A program made the position numbers and the translations under genes. Below the pieces are notes generated by a model that was given only the letters and a program-made list of their open reading frames with translations, had not been told where the DNA came from and ran no database searches. A stretch of 7,865 bases of DNA from Bacteroidales bacterium. Its GTDB lineage: Bacteria; Bacteroidota; Bacteroidia; Bacteroidales; UBA932. The stretch is from positions 1 through 7,865 of the forward strand of contig JAFNUQ010000029.1 in assembly GCA_017383945.1 (NCBI GenBank), given 5' to 3'. Shown piece after piece: positions 1 to 6,173 of the stretch. Each line of letters opens with the position of its first letter. The stretch's first letter is position 1.

Positions 1-414
1 GTAGCCAAATCTCATAGGATTGCCAAGCTTTGCCATTGCCTCTGTGCAAGTCTCGTTTTTGCCTGTTTCGGTGTTCTTTTTGCGCACATTGATATGTATG
101 TAGACGAAGTTCTCATCAATGATCGGCTTAATCTCAGGATCGGTGCTGATGTAGTCTGCAAACCTTAGGCACCAAGGGCACCAATTTCCTCCCACCTGAG
201 TGATCACAAATTTGCCTTCGGCTTGTGCCTTCTTAATTGCTTGGTCTATCTGCACAGCAGGATCTGCGCTATCGTCATAAACCTTAGGGAAGTCCTTCTT
301 CTGAACCTCCTGGGTTGCTTGAGTTTCCTGGCTAGTGCTGTCTGATTTTGGATTGCCGCAGCTGATCATGAGCGCTGCAAAGGCTACGATACCGGTAATA
401 ATGTGCAATTTCAT
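1..414 (-). CDS. Thioredoxin-fold lipoprotein with CPWC motif (partial, 3' end off window)
   Basis: I translated this directly: 138 residues are visible from ATG at 414-412, and the frame stays open to the left edge, so the C-terminus is missing. The N-terminus is a short hydrophobic signal ending in MISC (C19), a plausible lipobox. A Ser/Thr/Gln-rich linker follows (about 20-45). A thioredoxin-like domain then begins, with W78-C79-P80-W81-C82 preceded by VGGNW. This looks like the Thioredoxin_7-type family, in which the two Cys residues perform disulfide exchange; the cis-Pro region lies beyond the edge. An extra Cys (C123) is present. Inference: a membrane-anchored periplasmic thiol-disulfide protein; reductase or oxidase role, partner and substrate are unknown. 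The start lies 13 bases after the stop of the upstream PDT-2TM-beta gene, so the two probably share a transcript. No clear Shine-Dalgarno is visible, as is usual in Bacteroidota. Confidence 0.85.
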   Translation of the reverse strand, partial: MKLHIITGIVAFAALMISCGNPKSDSTSQETQATQEVQKKDFPKVYDDSADPAVQIDQAIKKAQAEGKFVITQVGGNWCPWCLRFADYISTDPEIKPIIDENFVYIHINVRKKNTETGKNETCTEAMAKLGNPMRFGY

Positions 415-427
415 ATCTGATGTGTAG

Positions 428-1657
428 TTAATCTAAAAATTGGCTTGTATTAATATTGTCAAATTCTTCTTTAGAGATGCGTTTGAATGTCATTGAACCC
501 ACTTCTTTTGATGCTACTCCGAAGTATGTTCCCTTCATTTCTTGCACTTTAGATAGAAGATTCTGCTTTTTCCAGTCCAGTAGTGCAATGCCAGAAACAT
601 TAATAGCGTTGTCGTCAGTTTTGTATTTGTACACAAGTTTGCCGGAGAGGGGGTCTGTACTTGCAATACTAACGCTTTCGCTGACAGCACTAATATATGA
701 CTTGCCCATAGTCGGCGTGAAGATCTTTAGATGGAATACATCATGCTCTTCAGTTATTTCAACTATTCTTGGGATATGATGTTGCTGGCTAGGATCCTTA
801 TGTGCGTTATTTGCAATTGGATAATATTTCCAGTATCCTACAAAGGAATTGTTGAAAACATGTTTCTTTATTAGGTTAACAAAGAAATACACGGTGAGTA
901 CATAACCGCTGATTGTTACTGCTGTCGCCCAAGTAGGGAGCTTGGACTTGGTAATGTACCAGGTAGAAACAAGTATTAAAATGATTAATCCTAGTTGAAT
1001 CAGTTTCTCAATAATATAGTCTGGACTTACTAGGGGACTACTCATCCTCTTACCTCGTGTCTTTTTGTGCTGCTCGTCAACTTTGAACAAGCGAAACTCA
1101 GTCTTATTGTCTCTATTGTCTTCAATATTTTCAGCAACGAGTGCCAGCCCTCGCTTTTGTCCGGCAGATTTAGAGCATATTACAGCTGTATGCGGATCTA
1201 TTTCTCCATTGGCTAATCTTGCTGCGCCAATTGCAGTATCTTCAATTTCAATTATCTGTAAATCAGGGAAATTCTGCTTAAGGTAACTGTCAGTTTGTCT
1301 GAGAGCTTGTATGTGAGAGCTGATAGATCTGATTTCTTCATTTCTGATATTCTCGTCTTTTTTGAAAAGACAATGATGAATAGGAAGAATGACTGTTCCC
1401 ACCAGTTCCGGTTGACGGTTTCTGAGTGCGTCCAGAGTCTCTTTTACTGATCCTGCAGTGCTATTGCGTGTAGCAACAACCCCGTAATCGACAATACCAC
1501 GGTATAAACCTTCGATAACTTCCTCGGAACTAACCAACGGAACTAATTCTACTTGATTTATCCCCTTAAGACATTTTTCTGCCAATCTAGTTGCGGCAAC
1601 TTCTGAGTTGCTACCTTCTATGCCTTGATATCCTATTCTAATTACCTTCTGCTGCAT
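428..1657 (-). CDS. Prephenate-dehydratase-like domain fused to 2TM plus Cap15-like beta-barrel domain
   Basis: The protein has 409 residues. Residues 5-193 resemble the PDT domain: G9-YQGIEGSNS near the N-terminus, the NSTAGSVKETLDAL segment (65-78), LPIHHCLF (91-98), a DTAIGAARLA segment (140-149) and AENIEDNRDN-KTEF (175-188). Family enzymes convert prephenate to phenylpyruvate, and their TRF motif is TEF here (T186-E187-F188). No ACT domain follows. Instead there is a basic linker (about 194-215), two hydrophobic helices (about 219-235 and 243-263) and a beta-rich domain (about 270-395). That domain opens with VGYWKYYP and ends with GTYFG and SMTFKRIS. This 2TM-beta layout resembles the S-2TMbeta/Cap15 family of CBASS effectors; that match is by pattern only. 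The lack of a signal peptide and the basic flanks of the helices suggest both soluble domains face the cytoplasm. Inference: the PDT part senses a small molecule and the membrane part responds. The DNA looks more AT-rich than the efflux genes. The fusion is certain in frame; its function is not. Confidence 0.8.
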   Translation of the reverse strand: MQQKVIRIGYQGIEGSNSEVAATRLAEKCLKGINQVELVPLVSSEEVIEGLYRGIVDYGVVATRNSTAGSVKETLDALRNRQPELVGTVILPIHHCLFKKDENIRNEEIRSISSHIQALRQTDSYLKQNFPDLQIIEIEDTAIGAARLANGEIDPHTAVICSKSAGQKRGLALVAENIEDNRDNKTEFRLFKVDEQHKKTRGKRMSSPLVSPDYIIEKLIQLGLIILILVSTWYITKSKLPTWATAVTISGYVLTVYFFVNLIKKHVFNNSFVGYWKYYPIANNAHKDPSQQHHIPRIVEITEEHDVFHLKIFTPTMGKSYISAVSESVSIASTDPLSGKLVYKYKTDDNAINVSGIALLDWKKQNLLSKVQEMKGTYFGVASKEVGSMTFKRISKEEFDNINTSQFLD

Positions 1658-1678
1658 ATCTATTCATTGGAATTCTTT

Positions 1679-1710
1679 CAAATATCGCGATTTTATTGTA
1701 AAACGACAAG
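1679..1710 (-). promoter_or_regulatory. Weak candidate Bacteroidota promoter for the PDT-2TM-beta gene
   Basis: On the minus strand, CTTG (1710-1707) is followed after 20 bases by GATATTTG (1686-1679). This is one mismatch from the TAnnTTTG -7 box at a suitable distance from the -33 element. Transcription would start near 1672, leaving a leader of about 15 bases before the ATG at 1657. This is pattern match only. Confidence 0.3.
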
Positions 1711-1782
1711 ACCCGGTCGTATCCAGCCGCTTCAGCGACACACTTCACAAGGGGAGCGGCGCAAGTCCGTCCGGGAGGCAGT

Positions 1783-1799
1783 TTGCAACCGAGTTGCAG
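1783..1799 (+). promoter_or_regulatory. Candidate operator, TTGCAA-N5-TTGCAG inverted repeat
   Basis: TGCAAC (1784-1789) and GTTGCA (1793-1798) form a perfect 6-3-6 inverted repeat. Read with flanks it is TTGCAA-N5-TTGCAG, similar in form to the box reported for the nickel-responsive Fur-family regulator Nur. It sits immediately upstream of the TAAATTTG box, where a bound repressor would block RNA polymerase. A metal-responsive regulator of the efflux operon would fit, but none is encoded in this window. Confidence 0.4.
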
Positions 1800-1810
1800 A
1801 GTTTATTGGC

Positions 1811-1818
1811 TAAATTTG
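1811..1818 (+). promoter_or_regulatory. TAAATTTG -7 box, promoter of the metal efflux operon
   Basis: The sequence is an exact match to the Bacteroidota -7 consensus TAnnTTTG, 54 bases before the adaptor ATG. A well-spaced -33 TTTG is not obvious: the nearest candidates are TTTG at 1782-1785 and GTTG at 1793-1796, which are too far and too near. This could mean the promoter depends on an activator or is weak. The predicted leader is AT-rich and unstructured. Confidence 0.5.
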
Positions 1819-1872
1819 TAGGATGTAATAGCAGTAGAATACTCTAACGATAATAATAGAATAATTATATAG

Positions 1873-3072
1873 ATGAAAAAGTTATTTGTTCTTGCAGCAA
1901 TGTGTGCATTTGCACTCACCAGCTGTCATAACCATTCAAGCGAATCTCATGCTGAGCACGAGCACGCACATGAGCACTCACACGAGCACGAAGGTCACTC
2001 GCACGACCACTCAGCTCATAATCACGATGCACATACAGAGCACGCTCACGGCGAAATCGTCCTTTCTCCTGAGCAGGCAGCCGCTGCTGGGGTAAAGACT
2101 CAGCAAATCGTTGCCGGCCCATTTGCGACAGCAATCCGCACATCAGGCAAGATTACTGCTGATAGCGGTACAGAGATGGTGATGGTCGCAAGAACATCCG
2201 GCATCCTCAGCTGGAACGGCCGCACTCCTTCGCTTGGCCAATACGTCTCAAAAGGCAAGAGCATAGGCAGCGTATCGGCAGAGTCTATGACAGGTGGCGA
2301 TGCTGCAACATCATATCGCATCGCATATGAAGCAGCTTTGAATAAGTATGAGCGCGCAAAGGCACTTCGCGAGCAGCAGATTATCTCGGAAAATCAGTTC
2401 ATTGAGGCTGAAGCACAGTATAAGAGCGCCCTCAATGCCTACCAGGCAACAGTATCACAGGATGCAAAGGGGGGTGCTTCTCTTGACGCCCCGATGAGCG
2501 GATACATCTCAGAATTGTTTAAGCGCGAAGGCGAATATGTAGCTGCAGGAGAAGCGATTGCAACTCTCAACAGCATCGCCTCAGTGCGTCTTGTTGCCGA
2601 CCTACCTGAGAGATATATCGCCCTGAGAAATCGCATCTCTTCGGCCAACTTCCGCCTTTCATATAGCGAGGAAACCTTTAATACTTCGGACCTTAACGGA
2701 CGAATGATTGGTGTGGGTACAAGCGTTTCAGACAATTCGGCCTACCTTCCGGTGACATTTGAAATGAACAATGCCGGAAGTCAGATGGTTCCAGGCTCTT
2801 ATGCTGAGGTGTGGCTGATTACTGAGGAGCGCCAGAATGTCCTCAGTGTGCCAGAGTCGGCTTTGACTGAAGAGCAGGGACAATTCTTTATCTATCAGAA
2901 GCTTGATGCCGAATGTTATAAGAAGCTCCCTGTCAAGCTGGGTGAGCGTAATGGTAAGAATGTGGAGATAATCAGCGGTATCCACGGGGGTGAGGAGATT
3001 GTAACAGAAGGAGCTTTCCATGTGAAGATCTCAGCCGCTTCGGTTATTCCTGGTCATACTCATAATCATTAG
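1873..3072 (+). CDS. His-rich RND efflux periplasmic adaptor lipoprotein (CzcB/CusB type)
   Basis: This 399-residue protein is the membrane-fusion subunit of a tripartite heavy-metal pump, bridging the RND protein and the outer-membrane factor in the periplasm. The signal ends in LTSC (C18), a lipobox, so it should be lipid-anchored. Residues 19-59 contain 17 histidines, mostly alternating with Glu, Ala or Ser, a likely metal-binding segment. The first lipoyl-like half spans about 85-135 (VARTSGIL, then LGQYVSKGKSIG). A helical hairpin follows (about 145-195), then the second lipoyl half (about 203-232, DAPMSGYISELFKREGEYV). Beta-barrel and membrane-proximal regions run to about 390 (VPGSYAEVWL, VLSVPESAL). 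The protein ends with a second His cluster, GHTHNH. The start is the only sensible ATG before the signal; no Shine-Dalgarno is seen. The pump gene begins 11 bases after the stop. The metal cannot be read from sequence; divalent ions such as Zn, Co, Ni or Cd are most likely, and Cu or Ag is possible. Confidence 0.92.
   Translation: MKKLFVLAAMCAFALTSCHNHSSESHAEHEHAHEHSHEHEGHSHDHSAHNHDAHTEHAHGEIVLSPEQAAAAGVKTQQIVAGPFATAIRTSGKITADSGTEMVMVARTSGILSWNGRTPSLGQYVSKGKSIGSVSAESMTGGDAATSYRIAYEAALNKYERAKALREQQIISENQFIEAEAQYKSALNAYQATVSQDAKGGASLDAPMSGYISELFKREGEYVAAGEAIATLNSIASVRLVADLPERYIALRNRISSANFRLSYSEETFNTSDLNGRMIGVGTSVSDNSAYLPVTFEMNNAGSQMVPGSYAEVWLITEERQNVLSVPESALTEEQGQFFIYQKLDAECYKKLPVKLGERNGKNVEIISGIHGGEEIVTEGAFHVKISAASVIPGHTHNH
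1954..2049 (+). repeat. Imperfect GAGCAC-type repeats encoding the His-rich segment
   Basis: GAGCAC hexamers occur in frame at 1954, 1960, 1972, 1984 and 2038, interspersed with CAC/CAT variants, and encode the Glu-His/X-His tract of the adaptor. The low complexity makes this a candidate for length variation by slippage between strains (inference). Confidence 0.7.
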
Positions 3073-3083
3073 AATTTCAGTCT

Positions 3084-6000
3084 ATGTTAAATAGTATAAT
3101 CAGATTTGCTCTCAACAACAGGCTCATAGTACTTATCAGTGCTGTGCTCCTGTTCTTTGGCGGTCTTTATATCACGAACAATATGGAAGTTGATGTCTTC
3201 CCGGACCTCAATGCTCCTACCGTTGTGATCATGACTGAAGCTCAGGGTATGGCTCCTGAGGAAGTTGAGAAACTTGTAACGTTCCCAATCGAGACTGCCG
3301 TAAATGGTGCCACAAATGTGAGAAGAGTGAGATCTTCTTCAACAACAGGTTTTTCTGTGGTGTGGGTAGAATTTGATTGGGGAACAGATGTTTATACCGA
3401 TCGTCAGATCGTTTCCGAGAAGCTCTCTACTGTCTTGGATCAGCTTCCTCCTTATGTGGGTACTCCAACCCTCGGACCTCAATCCTCGATTCTTGGAGAG
3501 ATGCTCATCGTCGGCCTCACTACAGAAGGGGAGACTACTCTTGAAGAACTTCGCACAATTGCAGACTGGACCTTCCGCCCACAGCTTCTTGCAACCGGAG
3601 GTGTTGCTCAGGTGGCGGTGCTAGGTGGAGATATCAAGGAATACCAGATCCTCCTCGACCTAGACAAGATGCGTCACTATGGTGTGAGTGTGGAACAGGT
3701 CCTTGAGGCCACAGAAGGTATGAACCAAAGCACTTCAGGTGGTGTGCTTTATGAGTATTCTCAAGAGTATATTATCCGTGGAATGACTACCACCAACGAT
3801 CTTGAAAAACTCGAGATGGCAGTGGTGAATCTTGCTGACGGCAAGCCTGTTACGCTAAGAGATATCGCTACAGTGTGCATCGGCCCTCAGGAACCTCGCA
3901 AGGGTACAGCTTCTGTGGAAGGTAAACCGGGAGTGCTTCTCACGGTGACCAAGCAGCCAAACGTATCAACAAAGGAGCTGACAGCAAATCTTGACCGCAA
4001 GATTGAGGAAATATCTCACAATATTCCTTCAGATATCAAGATTAAGACCGATATTTTCCGTCAGAGCGACTTTATTGACGCGTCAATTAGAAATATCAGA
4101 AACGCCCTCTTTGAAGGAGCTATCTTTGTGATTATTGTGCTGTTCCTCTTCTTGATGAATGTCCGCACGACCCTTATCTCGGTGATTACCATCCCTCTTT
4201 CTCTGCTCATCACCATCATTGTGCTCAAGCTCACAGGCATGAGTATCAACACTATGAGTATCGGAGGTATGGCGATAGCAATCGGTTCTTTGGTGGACGA
4301 TGCCATTGTGGATGTGGAGAATGTGTTCAAACGCTTGAGAGAAAACAGGTTAAAGGCTGCCAAAGATAGAAAGTCGGTAATCGATGTGGTCTTTGAAGCC
4401 TCTAAGGAAGTGCGTATGCCGATTATGAATTCCACATTCATTATTGTAGCAAGTTTCCTTCCTCTTTTCTTCCTTTCAGGTATTGAAGGACGTATGCTTG
4501 TTCCGCTTGGAATAGCCTTTATCGTCTCGTTGTTTGCATCTACCTGTGTGGCCTTGACACTCACACCTGTACTCAGCAGTTATATGCTCAAGGATACAGG
4601 AACAACCAAGGGGACACAACAGGAATCAATAGTTACCCGCTGGCTCAAAAGCGGATATGAGAAGATACTCGTATCCTCGCTCAAACATAAGAAAGCAGTT
4701 GTCTCAGCATCGCTTGTGTGCCTTGTTGTAGCAGTGGTAATGCTCTTAAACTGTGGCCAGAGCTTCCTTCCTCCATTCAGCGAAGGCTCGTTTACTGTCA
4801 ATGTCAGCACGCTCCCTGGCGTGTCCCTGGAGGAGAGTGACAAGATCGGCAGAAGGGCAGAGGAGCTCATCCTCAGCATCCCTGAGGTTAAGACTGTGGC
4901 CCGTAAGACCGGCCGTGCAGAGCTTGATGAGCATGCTTTGGGTGTGAATACTTCAGAAATCGAAGCTCCATACGAGCTGGATAAGCGCAGCAAGGCGGAA
5001 GTGATTGCGGAACTTCGCGCCAAGCTTGCAACAATCTCTGGTGTCAATGTCGAGATTGGTCAGCCTATCTCTCACCGTATCGATGCAATGCTTTCCGGAA
5101 CTCAGTCTGCTATTGCGATAAAGATATTTGGTAGCGACCTCAATGAGCTTTTTGCTTTGGGCAATCAGATTAAAGATGTCGTGAGCAAGGTTGAGGGTAT
5201 TGCTGACCTCAATATAGAGCAGCAGATCGAGCGTTCGGAGCTTGTTATTGAGCCGAAGAGAGAGATGCTTGCCCGTTATGGCGTTTCTCCTGCGGAGTTT
5301 GGAAAACACATAGAGGTGTGCCTTGGCGGTCGCACTGTATCAGAGGTTTACGAGGACGGAATGGTATTTAATCTTGTTGTCAAAGCTTCCGGAGATTATC
5401 GTGACCGCATTGAGACAATTGCTGAAATGCCGATGGATACACCGATGGGAACTGTGCCACTTAGCCGCATCGCAGATGTGCGTTCTGCTGCCGGACCAAA
5501 CACTATCAACCGCGAGAATGCACAGCGCAAGGTTGTTGTTTCTGCCAACCTGATCGGAGGAGACCTTCAGGGTGCAGTTGATGATATGCGTCATCTGATT
5601 GAGGCAAATGTAGATATGCCGGAAGGTTACCACGTAGAGTTTGGCGGACAGTTTGAGAGCTCACAGAGAGCTTCACGCACACTTTCTGTGCTGACAATCT
5701 TCTCGCTCTTGATAATCTTCCTCTTGCTCTATAATCAGTTCAAGAGCGCAGGACAGGCAGCTATCGTGCTCATTGACCTGCCACTTGCTTTGATCGGTGG
5801 TGTATTGGTTGTGTTCTTTACTGACAAGGTGCTCTCGATTCCTGCTATTATCGGTTTTATCTCTCTGTTTGGTATTGCCACAAGAAACGGTATGCTCCTT
5901 ATAGATAGATATAACTTCTTGAGATCTACAGGATTAAGTGTAGATGAGGCGGTGATGACCGGCTCTCTTGACAGACTTAACCCTATCTTGATGACAGCTC

Positions 6001-6173
6001 TTACCTCAGCTCTTGCACTCATTCCGCTTGTGCTTGGAGGAGAACTTCCTGGCAACGAGATTCAGAGTCCGATGGCTAAGGTGCTTCTGGGTGGTCTGAT
6101 CAGCTCAACTATCCTTAATGGAGTGATCATCCCTATCGTTTATACCATTTTTGCAAAGAAAGGAAAGATATGA
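3084..6173 (+). CDS. Heavy-metal RND efflux permease (CzcA/CusA family)
   Basis: At 1029 residues this is a full-length HME-RND inner-membrane pump that exchanges protons for metal cations. TM1 lies at about 10-30, followed by a large periplasmic loop beginning EVDVFPDLNAPTV. TM2-6 span about 345-500, TM7 about 537-558, a second periplasmic loop to about 865, and TM8-12 from about 868 to the C-terminus. TM4 carries AIAIGSLVDDAIVDVEN (397-413), with D405, D406 and E412 as candidate proton-relay residues. The first Asp of the CzcA DFG motif is Ala here (A399), as in CusA. TM10 reads GIATRNGMLLI (930-940), and TM11 begins near RLNPILMTAL (964-973); both resemble CzcA more than CusA. These mixed features make the substrate uncertain; divalent metals are favoured. 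The start is 11 bases after the adaptor stop, and the last bases overlap the next gene (ATGA, 6170-6173), implying translational coupling. Confidence 0.93.
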   Translation: MLNSIIRFALNNRLIVLISAVLLFFGGLYITNNMEVDVFPDLNAPTVVIMTEAQGMAPEEVEKLVTFPIETAVNGATNVRRVRSSSTTGFSVVWVEFDWGTDVYTDRQIVSEKLSTVLDQLPPYVGTPTLGPQSSILGEMLIVGLTTEGETTLEELRTIADWTFRPQLLATGGVAQVAVLGGDIKEYQILLDLDKMRHYGVSVEQVLEATEGMNQSTSGGVLYEYSQEYIIRGMTTTNDLEKLEMAVVNLADGKPVTLRDIATVCIGPQEPRKGTASVEGKPGVLLTVTKQPNVSTKELTANLDRKIEEISHNIPSDIKIKTDIFRQSDFIDASIRNIRNALFEGAIFVIIVLFLFLMNVRTTLISVITIPLSLLITIIVLKLTGMSINTMSIGGMAIAIGSLVDDAIVDVENVFKRLRENRLKAAKDRKSVIDVVFEASKEVRMPIMNSTFIIVASFLPLFFLSGIEGRMLVPLGIAFIVSLFASTCVALTLTPVLSSYMLKDTGTTKGTQQESIVTRWLKSGYEKILVSSLKHKKAVVSASLVCLVVAVVMLLNCGQSFLPPFSEGSFTVNVSTLPGVSLEESDKIGRRAEELILSIPEVKTVARKTGRAELDEHALGVNTSEIEAPYELDKRSKAEVIAELRAKLATISGVNVEIGQPISHRIDAMLSGTQSAIAIKIFGSDLNELFALGNQIKDVVSKVEGIADLNIEQQIERSELVIEPKREMLARYGVSPAEFGKHIEVCLGGRTVSEVYEDGMVFNLVVKASGDYRDRIETIAEMPMDTPMGTVPLSRIADVRSAAGPNTINRENAQRKVVVSANLIGGDLQGAVDDMRHLIEANVDMPEGYHVEFGGQFESSQRASRTLSVLTIFSLLIIFLLLYNQFKSAGQAAIVLIDLPLALIGGVLVVFFTDKVLSIPAIIGFISLFGIATRNGMLLIDRYNFLRSTGLSVDEAVMTGSLDRLNPILMTALTSALALIPLVLGGELPGNEIQSPMAKVLLGGLISSTILNGVIIPIVYTIFAKKGKI

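Larger units (their letters stand above)
1658..1872. other. Divergent intergenic region with GC-rich inverted-repeat island
   Basis: These 215 bases separate two divergent genes. The flanks are AT-rich, but about 1703-1800 is clearly GC-rich and carries several inverted repeats. ACGAC (1703-1707) pairs with GTCGT (1716-1720). GCCGCTTC (1726-1733) pairs with GGAGCGGC (1753-1760), including one G-U pair. A competing small hairpin, CGCTTCAGCG, lies at 1728-1737. TTTTA-TTG-TAAAA (1691-1703) is a short AT palindrome. No known RNA family, tRNA or riboswitch could be assigned. The leftward and rightward promoter candidates are listed separately. Confidence 0.6.

Noticed and set aside
428..1657. Annotation as PheA (prephenate dehydratase enzyme)
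   Set aside because: The TRF motif is TEF, there is no ACT domain, and half the protein is a membrane and beta-rich module, so an enzyme name would mislead.
1637..1666. Nine-codon leader frame upstream of and overlapping the PDT gene start (ATG at 1666-1664)
   Set aside because: It is too short, has no ribosome-binding signal and no informative peptide; chance is sufficient.
1740..1800. Cobalamin-riboswitch-like string (GGCGCAAGTCCG) in the intergenic region
   Set aside because: Only this short segment resembles the cobalamin core. The GCCACTG element and a full B12 box are missing, and the nearest promoter box lies downstream of it.
1656..1847. Plus-strand open frame across the intergenic region ending TAA at 1845-1847, with protein-like composition
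   Set aside because: It has no start codon in the intergenic part, overlaps the promoter box and matches no family I recognise. At most it is a relic.
4061..4564. Long minus-strand open frame (167 codons) inside the pump gene
   Set aside because: It is antisense to conserved RND coding sequence, has low-complexity Ser/Thr/Ile-rich content and no family resemblance. Similar antisense frames across the efflux genes were rejected for the same reason.
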